From NCBI GenBank assembly GCA_963811595.1, contig CAWERW010000006.1, positions 62,001 to 126,000 on the forward strand: DNA of 64,000 nt. The letters run 5' to 3'. Origin of the DNA: DASQFQ01 sp963811595 (GTDB lineage: Bacteria > Actinomycetota > Thermoleophilia > Solirubrobacterales > Solirubrobacteraceae). Both the position numbers and the translations under genes were made by a program. Shown here in pieces: positions 7,857 through 15,571 of the stretch; the stretch's first letter is position 1, and each line of letters opens with the position of its first letter. The notes below the pieces were generated by a model that was not told the DNA's origin, ran no database searches, and saw only the letters and a list, made by a program, of their open reading frames with translations.

Positions 7857-7860
7857 GGAT
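7855..7860 (+). promoter_or_regulatory. -10 element of pyrE
   Basis: TAGGAT ends 11 nt before the pyrE ATG at 7872. The whole divergent intergenic region is only 30 bp. Confidence 0.45.
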
Positions 7861-7871
7861 CGCGGGCGGCC

Positions 7872-8423
7872 ATGGACCCCGCGACCACCCTCCGCGAAGA
7901 GCTGCGCCGCCACGCGCTGATCGTCGGCGAGGTCACGCTGACGTCCGGGCGCACCGCCCAGTACTACGTCGACGCGAAGCGCGCGATCCTCCGCCCGCCG
8001 GGCTTCCGCGCGCTCGCCGAGCTCGTCTCCGGGCACGCCGCGCGGCTGCGCGCGACCGCGGTCGGCGGGCTCACGATGGGCGCCGACGCGCCCGCCTGCG
8101 CGGCGCTCGCCGGCGGCGCGGAGGTGAAGGCGTTCTTCGTGCGCAAGGAGACGAAGGCGCACGGGCTGCAGCGCCGCATCGAGGGGCCGGACCTCGAGCC
8201 CGGCGAGCGCTGCCTGATCGTGGAGGACGTCGTGACCACCGGCGGCTCGACCGTGCAGGCGATCGAGGCGGTGCGCGAGGCCGGGCACGAGATCTGCGGC
8301 GTCGTCGCGATCCTCGACCGCCTGGCCGGCGGCGCGGAGGCGATCGCCGCGGCGTCCGGCGGCGCGCCCTACGTGTCGCTGGCGACGATCGACGACGTGT
8401 ATCCGGACCGGCCCGACGCCTAG
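7872..8423 (+). CDS. pyrE: Orotate phosphoribosyltransferase
   Basis: This 183-residue enzyme transfers phosphoribose from PRPP to orotate in pyrimidine synthesis. The PRPP-binding loop is clear in CLIVEDVVTTGGSTVQAI. The N-terminal part carries LTSGRTAQYYVDAKRAIL, the substrate strand of the family, and VRKETKAHGLQRRIEG contains the catalytic loop Lys and its neighbours. The length is normal for the short bacterial form. Its TAG stop shares a CTAG palindrome with the stop of the convergent GTPase gene. No other pyr genes are near. Confidence 0.93.
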   Translation: MDPATTLREELRRHALIVGEVTLTSGRTAQYYVDAKRAILRPPGFRALAELVSGHAARLRATAVGGLTMGADAPACAALAGGAEVKAFFVRKETKAHGLQRRIEGPDLEPGERCLIVEDVVTTGGSTVQAIEAVREAGHEICGVVAILDRLAGGAEAIAAASGGAPYVSLATIDDVYPDRPDA

Positions 8424-9986
8424 CGCCTGGCCTCGGCCACCGCGGCGCACAGGCGCTCGCGGGCGGCGAGCTCCTCCCGCACGGGGGCGAGGATGCCCGT
8501 CTCCGCGACGTCCTCCACGCGGCTGCGCAGCGCCTTGGCGGCGCGGCGGCCGCGCCGCCGTGCGCCGACGCCGTTGGCGTAGCGGGTGAGGGCGGCCAGC
8601 AGCAGCCCGGCGAGGAGGCCGCCGAGCAGGAGCACCGTCGGGAGCGGGAAGCCCGCGACGTCCGGCGTCGGGATGGCGTCCTCGAGCTGCAGGTAGCCGA
8701 GCCCCGCGAGCGCGACGAGCCACAGCGCGCCGGCGGCGGCGGCGAGGACGAGCGCCCGCTGCAGGAGGCCGAAGACCGCCCACCAGCGCGGCGTGCGCGC
8801 CGGCAGCTCTGTCCCGGCGACGGCGCGGTCGAGGCGCTCGGGGAGCTCGTCCTCCGCCGCGGTGGCGGCGCTGCGCACGAGCGAGGGCCACGGATCGCGC
8901 AAGCCGTCCGCCGCACCGGCCGCGAGCGCGCGGCCGGCCGCGCTGACCTCCGCGCGCTGCACCCCGGTCGGCGCCGGGCAATGACGTGCGCTGCGCAGAG
9001 TCGGGACGGTCGGACAGGTGCAGGCGCGCCATGGGGTCGGGGCGCAGCCGCCGCGCCCAGCGGACGAGCGGCCAGCCCGTGGCGAGCGAGCCACGGCGGC
9101 GGTGCGCCCGCTCGACGGCGCGCACGACCGCCGGCACGCCGGCCGCCTCCTCGAGCGCCGCGAGCAGGCGGGCGCGATCGGCGCGCGCCACCCCGCGGGC
9201 CTTGCCGTCGCAGCCCGCCGCGAGGCCGCCCGCCGCGCCGTCGACGTCCGCGCGCAGCCGCGCCACGGCCGCCTCGCGCGCGGCGACTCGCTTCGCGAGC
9301 GCGTCGCGCAGCCGGTCGACGCCGTCGCCGGTCGTCGCGGAGGCGGTGAGCACGGGCACGCCGTCGAGCCCGTCCTCGCGCAGGAGCCGCCCGAGGTCGT
9401 CGCGGGCGGCGGCGACGCCGTCGCGCCCGAGCAGGTCGGCCTGGTTGAGGACGACGAGCATCGTGTCGCGGTAGCCCGCGAGCGGCCGCAGGTAGTGCTC
9501 GTGCACCGACGCGTCCGCGTACTTCTGCGGATCGAGGACCCAGACGACCAGATCCGCCAGCTCGAGCACGCGGTCGACCTCGACGCGGTGGGCGGCCTCG
9601 ACGGAGTCGAAGTCCGGGAGGTCGAGCAGGACGAGCCCGCCGAGCCCGTCGCCGGCGACGCGGTGGCGGCGCGGCACCTCGAGCCAGTCGAGCAGCGGGC
9701 CGGCGCCGTCGCCCCACACCGCCGCCGTCGCGGTGGCGGTGGTCGGCCGCCGCCGCCCGGCGGTCACCAGCTCGGCGCCCGCCACGGCGTTGAACAGCGA
9801 GGACTTGCCCGCCCCGGTCGGGCCGGCCAGCGCGACGACCGTGTCCTCGACGCCGAGCCCGAGGCGCCGCCCGGCGCGCGCCACGACCGCGCGCGCGGCG
9901 GTCACCGCGCCCGGCTCCAGGCGGCCGTCCGCCAGCTCGGCCGCCTCGGCCAGGGCGGCGAGGCGGCGGTCGAGAGCGCTGCTCAC
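8420..9986 (-). CDS. Dynamin-like GTPase with two C-terminal membrane segments (one frameshift)
   Basis: About 521 residues are encoded if one extra base is removed. The G domain has the P-loop LAGPTGAGKSSLFN, the G3 motif DLPDFDS and the G4 motif NQAD. The C-terminal third has two hydrophobic segments (RALVLAAAAGALWLVALAGL and PTVLLLGGLLAGLLLAAL) followed by a basic stretch. The frame breaks inside a GGG run at 8976-8978 (plus strand); dropping one base joins ...RTSLP to APTGVQRAEVS, and the corrected length is an exact codon multiple. The GTG start at 9986 overlaps the stop of the upstream GTPase (GTGA). The pair resembles membrane-remodelling bacterial dynamin pairs; the role is inferred. 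Confidence 0.82.
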
Positions 9987-11659
9987 GCCGCGCGCGCCGC
10001 CTCGAACGCCCGCAGCGCCGCCGCAAGCCGCTCGCCGGCCGCGGGATCCGGCTCGGCTCCGTCGAGCAGCCGGTCGAAGCGCGCCCGCTCTCCCGCGAGC
10101 AGCTCGCGGACTCGCTCCAGCAGGTCCTCGCGGGCGCGCTCGGCGAGCGACCGCACCGCCTGGTCGCCGAAGATCGCCTCGAGCACCTTCTGGCCGACCG
10201 CCGACGTCCCGCCGGCCACCGCGACCTCGGCGCCGGTCAGCCCGCCGGTGTGGGCGAACACCGCGATCATCACGGTCAGCCCCGCGCCGTTGACGCCGAG
10301 CGACGCGAGCCGCGCGGTCGTGCGCTTGCCGGCGCCCTCCTCGCGGACGAGCTCGAAGACGTGGCCCTGCCACGCCCGCACCGCCGCCTCGGTGCGCTCG
10401 TGCAGCTCGCCCGAGACGGCGTCCATCCGGGTGGTTCCCGCGAGCAGCGCCCGCCCGGCCGGCTGTGACCGCCACGTCGCGGCGGCGCGCTCGGCGGCGC
10501 GGTCGGCCGCCGCCGCCACGACCGCGTCCACGCCGCTTCCGACCGCGCTCTTGAGCTCGGCGTCGGCCGGCGGCGCGCCGGTCACCAGCGAGCGCACGCG
10601 ATCGCGCAGCCACCCCACCCGGCTCTCCAGCCCGCGCATGAAGTCGCCCGTCCCGATGACCTCGTGCCAGCGGGCGAGCACCTCGCCGCGCAGCAGCGAG
10701 CCGCTGCGCACCGTCTCGTCGACCTCCTCGCACGCGTTCTTGTAGGCGCGCGTCGCGCCGTCGCGCAGCTCTCCGGCCGCCGCCGCCTGCTCCGCCAGCG
10801 CGGCCTCCACGCTCCCCACACGCGGCGGCACCGAGTCGAGCGCGCCGGCGAGCGTGCGCCGCACGAGCTCGCCGCGGGCCTCGGCGTCCGCCGCGAGCGC
10901 GTCGAGCCAGCCGCGGACGGGGGCGAGCGCCGCCGCCGGCAGCAGGCCGTCGGCCAGCTCGCTCTCCGCGACGACGAGCAGCTCCGTCTCGCCGAGGCCG
11001 CGCTCGGCCACCATCTGGCGCAGGTGCCCGGGGACCTCCGCGCGCGCATCGGCCGGCACCCGGTTGAGCACGAGCGAGACCGCCGTGCCGCGGTCGCGCG
11101 CCGCCTGCAGCATGTCCCACGGGACCGCGTCGGCGTAGCGAGCGGCGGTGGTCACGAACAGCCACGAGTCCGCGGCGGCGAGCAGCTGCCCGGCCAGCGT
11201 GCGGTTGGCCTCGACGACGGAGTCGATGTCGGGGGCGTCGAGCAGCGCGAGCCCGGGCGGCAGTGCGTCGGTGGGCGCGAGCTCGAGCCCGCCGGGACCC
11301 GCGGGCCCGCCGCTCGTGCGCGCCAGCTCGGGGAGGATGCGGTCGTCGTCGAACCAGTGGACGTCCGCGGGGTTGCAGACGAGCACGGGCGCCCGGGTGG
11401 TCGGTCGCAGGACCCCGGCGGCGCTCACCGGCGCCCCGACGAGCGAGTTGACCAGCGTCGACTTGCCCGCTCCCGTCGACCCGCCGACCACCATCAGCAG
11501 CGGCGCGTCCATCTGGCGCAGGCGCGGGAGCAGGTAGTCGTCGATCTGGTCCGCGAGCTCGTCGCGCACGCGCCGACCCTCGGGCGCGAGCGGCGTCGCG
11601 AGGGCGAGCGGCGCGGCGGCGAGCTCGTCGCGCAGCGCGATCAGGGTGGAAGCGACCAT
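9983..11659 (-). CDS. Dynamin-like / YfjP-type GTPase
   Basis: The 558-residue protein has the P-loop VGGSTGAGKSTLVNSLVG near residue 60, switch residues TTRAP, G3 LLDAPDIDS and G4 LNRVPAD. The remainder is mainly helical, with a hydrophobic stretch LGVNGAGLTVMIAVFAHTGG followed by GAEVAVAGGTSAVGQKVLEAIFG, and a charged C-terminal helix, as in dynamin-related and YfjP/Era-like bacterial GTPases. The ATG at 11659 is the first that places the G domain at the usual distance. It forms an operon with the second GTPase (4-nt overlap) and is divergent from the transglutaminase gene. Joint membrane binding is likely but unproven. Confidence 0.85.
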   Translation of the reverse strand: MVASTLIALRDELAAAPLALATPLAPEGRRVRDELADQIDDYLLPRLRQMDAPLLMVVGGSTGAGKSTLVNSLVGAPVSAAGVLRPTTRAPVLVCNPADVHWFDDDRILPELARTSGGPAGPGGLELAPTDALPPGLALLDAPDIDSVVEANRTLAGQLLAAADSWLFVTTAARYADAVPWDMLQAARDRGTAVSLVLNRVPADARAEVPGHLRQMVAERGLGETELLVVAESELADGLLPAAALAPVRGWLDALAADAEARGELVRRTLAGALDSVPPRVGSVEAALAEQAAAAGELRDGATRAYKNACEEVDETVRSGSLLRGEVLARWHEVIGTGDFMRGLESRVGWLRDRVRSLVTGAPPADAELKSAVGSGVDAVVAAAADRAAERAAATWRSQPAGRALLAGTTRMDAVSGELHERTEAAVRAWQGHVFELVREEGAGKRTTARLASLGVNGAGLTVMIAVFAHTGGLTGAEVAVAGGTSAVGQKVLEAIFGDQAVRSLAERAREDLLERVRELLAGERARFDRLLDGAEPDPAAGERLAAALRAFEAARAA

Positions 11660-11714
11660 TGAGAGGAGGCTTCCCGCTGCGGGCCCCCGCGACGCGATCG
11701 GGCATCCTGTAGGC

Positions 11715-14027
11715 GTGGCTCCCGAACGGCGCCCCGCCGCGCTCCTGCCCGCTCCGCTCGCGCGGGTGCTCGGCTTCGCCCTGCTCGCGACGCTCGGCGC
11801 CGCCCAGTGGGCGCGGATGATCGAGGGCGGCGGGCTGGCCGACGCGCTGCCGTGGGTGCTGGCCGGCGTGCTCGCCGGCGAGGCGGTGGCCGCCGCCGCG
11901 ACGCTGCCGCCGCGCCTGCGTCTCCCGGCCGCCGCGCTGGCCGGCGCGCTCGGGCTGCTGCTCGCGGCGCTCGCGTCGGGGCTCGAGCCGCGGCTGCTCG
12001 AGCCCAAGCACTGGGGCGAGCTCGGCAACGGCGTCAGCCGCGGGCTCGAGGCGCTGAGCGGCGTCACGCTCCCCTACGGCGGCGCTGATCCCTGGCCCGA
12101 CGTCACGCTGCGCCTCGGCGGCGCGCTGCTGGTGGCGCTCGCGGCGCTGCTCGCCGCGTGGCCGCGCGGCGACGCTCGCGGCTACCCGTTCTTCGCGCTC
12201 GCGGTGCTGCTCGTGCTCGCGATCACCCCGATCACGGCGGTCGGCGCGACGCGCGACCTCGTCTTCGGCGCCGCGCTCGCCGCGCTCACCGTCTGCTTCC
12301 TGTGGCTCGAGCGGCTGCCGCTGCGCCCCGGCCTCGGAGTCGCGGTGCTCGGCGGCCTCGCGCTCGCCGGCGCGCTGCCGCTCAGCGTCGCCGCCGACCG
12401 CGACGGCCCGTGGTTCGACTACCGCACGTTCGCCGAGGGTCTCGGCACGCCGTCGTCGGTGCGCTTCGACTGGGAGCACTCCTACGGCCCGATCCGCTGG
12501 CAGCGCGAGGGGCGCGAGATGCTGCGGATCAAGACGCCGCGCGCGCAGTACTGGAAGCTCGAGAACCTCGAGGACTTCGACGGCCAGCGCTGGGTCACGC
12601 GCGGGGTGCCGGACCCGTTCGGGCCCGACGCGGAGGCCGACCTCGAGCAGGCCTGGAGCACCCACCCGCAGTGGACGGGCGAGGCGCGCGTGACGGTGCG
12701 CGGGCTGCGCGGTGACCAGTTCGCCGGCGCGGGCACCACGCTCTCCGTCGACGCCGGCGCCCGCGAGGCGACGACGACGTTCTCGCCCGGCACCTGGCAG
12801 GCCGACCGCGAGCTCAAGGCCGGCGACTCCTACCGCGTGCGCTTCCACGCGCCGCGCCCGAACCCGCTCGAGCTGTCGGCGGCGAGCTCGAGCGCGCAGG
12901 GCCAGCAGGCCGACGCGCTCGAGATGGTGCTGCCGCTCCTGCGCCCCGAGCTGCCCGACCCCGACGACTTCCGCTCGCGCCCGGTCACGTCGATGCGGCT
13001 CGAGCTGCGCCCGTTCGCCGTGGTCGGCCCGCCGCTCGCCCAGAACGAGCGCCACGGCACGAGCCAGCCCGGCGTCCCGGCGCTGCGCAACTCGCCGTAC
13101 TGGCAGACGTGGCAGCTCGCGCAGACGCTCAAGCGCGGCACCCGCACGCCGTACGAGTTCGTGCGCCGCGTCGACTCCTACCTCGCGCGCGGTTTCCGCT
13201 ACGACGAGCGCCCCGCGGCGCCGGACGCCGGCGAGGTGCCGCTCGAGCACTTCCTGTTCGACACGAAGGCCGGCTACTGCCAGCACTTCTCGGGCGCGAT
13301 GGCGCTGCTGCTGCGCTTCGGCGGCGTGCCCGCCCGCGTCGCGACCGGCTTCTCGCCCGGCGGCTTCCGCCGCCGGCAGGGCGAGTGGGTGGTGCGCGAC
13401 CGCGACGCGCACTCGTGGGTCGAGGCGTGGTTCGACGGCATCGGCTGGGTCACGTTCGACCCCACGCCGACGGCGACGCCCGCGCGCTCGCTGATCGCGG
13501 CGCTCGACGAGCCGGGCGCCGAGGCCGCCGGCGACTCCGGCGACGACGCCGCCGCGACGCAGCCCGGCACCCGCAACCCGGCGGGCGCCCGCGGGGAGCT
13601 CGATCCCGCGACGGGCGAGGGCCCGGGGCTGGTCGCCACCGACAGCGGGCCGAGCCCGTGGCTGCTCGCCGGCGCCGGCCTCGGCCTGCTCGCGCTGATC
13701 ACGGGCGCGGTGCTGCTGCTCCGCCGCCGCCGCCGCGCGCGCGACGGCGTGCCGCCCGCCGACCGCGCGGTCGCCGACCTGATCGTCGCGCTGCGCCGCG
13801 CCGGGCGCCCCATCACGCCCGGCATGACGCTCGTCGAGCTCGAGCACCGGCTCCACGGCGGCCGCGCCGCCGACTCCTACCTCGCCACCCTGCGCGCCGC
13901 GCGCTACGGCACCGCCCTGCCGCCGACGCCCGGCCAGCGCCGCGCGTTCCGCCGCGAGCTCGCCGCGGGCCTGGGCTGGCGCGGGCGCGTCCGAGCCTGG
14001 TGGGCGCTGCCCCCGCGGCGGAGCTGA
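11715..14027 (+). CDS. TgpA-type membrane transglutaminase-like protein
   Basis: About 770 residues. Six or so N-terminal membrane segments (roughly residues 10-235) form the DUF3488/TgpA region. A periplasmic linker is followed by the transglutaminase-like core with the catalytic triad: Cys in GYCQHFSGAMALLLR, His in DAHSWVEAWFDG and Asp in WVTFDPTPT. A final membrane helix (LLAGAGLGLLALITGAVLLL) leads to a cytoplasmic DUF4129-like tail. The family is widespread in actinobacteria, often beside MoxR ATPase genes; here the neighbours are the dynamin-like pair. The start is taken as the GTG at 11715 (VAPERRPAAL); the open frame extends upstream to 11646. Confidence 0.88.
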   Translation: MAPERRPAALLPAPLARVLGFALLATLGAAQWARMIEGGGLADALPWVLAGVLAGEAVAAAATLPPRLRLPAAALAGALGLLLAALASGLEPRLLEPKHWGELGNGVSRGLEALSGVTLPYGGADPWPDVTLRLGGALLVALAALLAAWPRGDARGYPFFALAVLLVLAITPITAVGATRDLVFGAALAALTVCFLWLERLPLRPGLGVAVLGGLALAGALPLSVAADRDGPWFDYRTFAEGLGTPSSVRFDWEHSYGPIRWQREGREMLRIKTPRAQYWKLENLEDFDGQRWVTRGVPDPFGPDAEADLEQAWSTHPQWTGEARVTVRGLRGDQFAGAGTTLSVDAGAREATTTFSPGTWQADRELKAGDSYRVRFHAPRPNPLELSAASSSAQGQQADALEMVLPLLRPELPDPDDFRSRPVTSMRLELRPFAVVGPPLAQNERHGTSQPGVPALRNSPYWQTWQLAQTLKRGTRTPYEFVRRVDSYLARGFRYDERPAAPDAGEVPLEHFLFDTKAGYCQHFSGAMALLLRFGGVPARVATGFSPGGFRRRQGEWVVRDRDAHSWVEAWFDGIGWVTFDPTPTATPARSLIAALDEPGAEAAGDSGDDAAATQPGTRNPAGARGELDPATGEGPGLVATDSGPSPWLLAGAGLGLLALITGAVLLLRRRRRARDGVPPADRAVADLIVALRRAGRPITPGMTLVELEHRLHGGRAADSYLATLRAARYGTALPPTPGQRRAFRRELAAGLGWRGRVRAWWALPPRRS

Positions 14028-14206
14028 TGGACCGCAACACGACGGTGCTGTGGACGATCGTCGCGTTCCTCGGCGGCTCGGTCCTGTTCGGCGGCCTCCG
14101 CCGCGCGACCGAGGACTCGAGCACGCTGGTCACCGTGGTCGTGCAGGTGGGCGCGCTCGCCGTCGTGATCGGCGTCGTCGTGCTCATCATGCGCCGGTTC
14201 CGCTGA
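14027..14206 (+). CDS. Small two-helix membrane protein
   Basis: The 59-residue product begins MDRNTTVLWTIVAFLGGSV and contains two hydrophobic segments separated by a short charged turn (RRATEDSST), ending in a basic tail RRFR. Its ATG shares one base with the TGA of the transglutaminase gene (TGATG), so it is translated by coupling and very probably works with or beside that protein. I recognise no family. Its membrane nature and coupling are direct; any function would be a guess. Confidence 0.7.
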   Translation: MDRNTTVLWTIVAFLGGSVLFGGLRRATEDSSTLVTVVVQVGALAVVIGVVVLIMRRFR

Positions 14207-14208
14207 CA

Positions 14209-14232
14209 GCGCCCCGAGCCAGGGCCTACTCC
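14209..14232 (-). pseudogene. Partial copy of tRNA-Arg (3' half with internal deletion)
   Basis: These bases repeat the flank and 3' end of the tRNA-Arg gene 94 bp away: GCGCCCCGA is shared with 14303-14311, and CCAGGGCCTACTCC matches 14324-14337 except for one missing G. The T-loop and one arm of the T-stem are missing between these blocks. It may be a relic of integration or tandem duplication at the tRNA. Confidence 0.45.
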
Positions 14233-14304
14233 GTGGTTCGCTCACGCTCCGGCCGTGCGTCGCAGAAGCCGATACAGGGGTATGGCGTCGCGCCCGCCTG
14301 AAGC

Positions 14305-14377
<73 letters not shown>

Positions 14378-14393
14378 CGCGCCGAGAGCAGGC

Positions 14394-14399
14394 ATCGTA
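14394..14399 (-). promoter_or_regulatory. -10 element of the tRNA-Arg gene
   Basis: TACGAT lies 16 nt before the 5' end of the tRNA. No convincing -35 box is visible, so the call rests on position and the TANNNT match. Confidence 0.35.
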
Positions 14400-14480
14400 G
14401 ACACGGTGTCGAAACGAACCCCTCGGTACGGCGTGTTGGGGGGTGTTCCGTAACTGACCGTGTACCGTCTCTGGCTCTGA

Positions 14481-14516
14481 AGGAGGGTCAAACTGAAGCA
14501 GGACACCGGAGCATGA
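14481..14516 (+). promoter_or_regulatory. Possible leader peptide before the ABC importer operon
   Basis: A strong ribosome-binding site (AGGAGGG, 14481-14487) is followed 5 nt later by CTG and six more codons ending in TGA at 14516. That stop overlaps a second small frame (ATGA, 14513-14542) which spans the ATG of the permease at 14527. The permease itself has only a weak site nearby, so the strong site may drive a coupling or attenuating leader peptide. Confidence 0.3.
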
Positions 14517-14526
14517 GGGCTCGCGC

Positions 14527-15513
14527 ATGGGTACGAGCGTAGGCCCGACGGAGGTCGCCGGCGCCGAGAGCGCTGCAATTGAAGAGACGGGGGTCGTCGA
14601 CGGTAAGCAGGTCACCGCGCGATCGCCGCTGCAGCTTTTCTGGCGGCGGTTCCGTAAGGACAAGGTGGCGATGGTCGCTGCCGGCGTCGTCGTGCTCGCC
14701 GTGCTCGTCGCGATCTTCGCGCCGCTGATCGTCAAGGTCGTCGGCGCGCCGGATCCGAACGTCCAGAACCCGGACCTGCTCGACGACTTCGGCTCGCCCT
14801 CCGGCCCCACGTCCGAGAACTGGCTCGGGGTCGATCAGCGCGGTCGCGACGTGCTCTCGCGCGTCGTCTACGGCGCCCGCATCTCACTCGAGGTCGCGTT
14901 CATCTCGACGGCCATCATCGTGGTGGTCGGCGTGGTGATGGGCCTGATCGCGGGCTACTACCGCGGCATCACCGACTCGATCCTCACGCGTGCGATGGAC
15001 GTCATGCTCGCGTTCCCCGTGCTCCTGCTGGCGATCGGCCTCGGCGTCGCGTGCGCCGACGGTTGCCTCGGCGGCGCGATCGAGCCCGGCCTGACCGTCG
15101 TGGTGACGGTCATCGCGCTCTCCCTGTGGCCGTACATGGCGCGGATCGTCCGCGGTCAGGTGCTGTCACTGCGCGAGAAGGAGTTCGTCGAGGCGGCCAA
15201 GTCGCTGGGCGCCTCGAACCCCCGCATCATCTTCCGCGAGATCCTCCCCAACCTCGTCGCGCCGATCATCGTCTACGGCACGATCCTCATTCCGCAGGTC
15301 ATCCTCTTCGAGGCAGCCTTGTCGTTCCTCGGCATCGGCATCCAACCCGGAACGCCGAGCTGGGGCTCGATGATCTCCGACGCCGTCGGCGTCTTCGACA
15401 TCGCCTGGTGGTTCATGACCTTCCCAGGCCTGGCGCTCCTGCTCACAGTCCTCGCCTTCAACCTCGTCGGCGATGGCCTGCAGGACGCGCTGAATCCTCG
15501 TACTGCCAAGTAA
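14527..15513 (+). CDS. Oligopeptide ABC transporter permease (DppC/OppC type)
   Basis: The 328-residue protein is the second permease of a peptide-type importer. A cytoplasmic N-terminal region leads to TM1 (MVAAGVVVLAVLVAIFAPLI) and the OppC signature NWLGVDQRGRDVLSRVVYGAR. The ATP-binding-protein contact loop is EFVEAAKSLGASNPRIIFREI, followed by FEAALSFLGIGI and TPSWGSMI, all standard for the family. It is first in the cluster; the substrate-binding protein follows 58 bp later and the other permease comes third, which is a shuffled order compared with the textbook A-B-C-D-F. Nickel or other substrates of the family cannot be excluded. Confidence 0.92.
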   Translation: MGTSVGPTEVAGAESAAIEETGVVDGKQVTARSPLQLFWRRFRKDKVAMVAAGVVVLAVLVAIFAPLIVKVVGAPDPNVQNPDLLDDFGSPSGPTSENWLGVDQRGRDVLSRVVYGARISLEVAFISTAIIVVVGVVMGLIAGYYRGITDSILTRAMDVMLAFPVLLLAIGLGVACADGCLGGAIEPGLTVVVTVIALSLWPYMARIVRGQVLSLREKEFVEAAKSLGASNPRIIFREILPNLVAPIIVYGTILIPQVILFEAALSFLGIGIQPGTPSWGSMISDAVGVFDIAWWFMTFPGLALLLTVLAFNLVGDGLQDALNPRTAK

Positions 15514-15571
15514 TCCAACCCAAGACACGCATCATCCATCTCATGGGACACACCCAGGAAAGGACCTCTGC

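Noticed and set aside
4739..7954. A 3.2-kb open frame opposite the HAD, CPBP and ligase genes.
   Set aside because: Its translation is Arg/Ala/Pro low complexity with no family motif; it is the shadow of genes in other frames.
6744..13856. A 7.1-kb stop-free frame on the minus strand (about 2370 codons).
   Set aside because: It strings together the real carboxylate-amine ligase and GTPase frames with antisense of pyrE and the transglutaminase. Long stop-free frames are expected at this GC content; internal starts, overlaps and protein motifs show separate genes.
14241..14304. A second tRNA between the tRNA-Arg fragment and the intact gene.
   Set aside because: No acceptor or D/T arms can be formed; only the short partial copy at 14209-14232 is supported.
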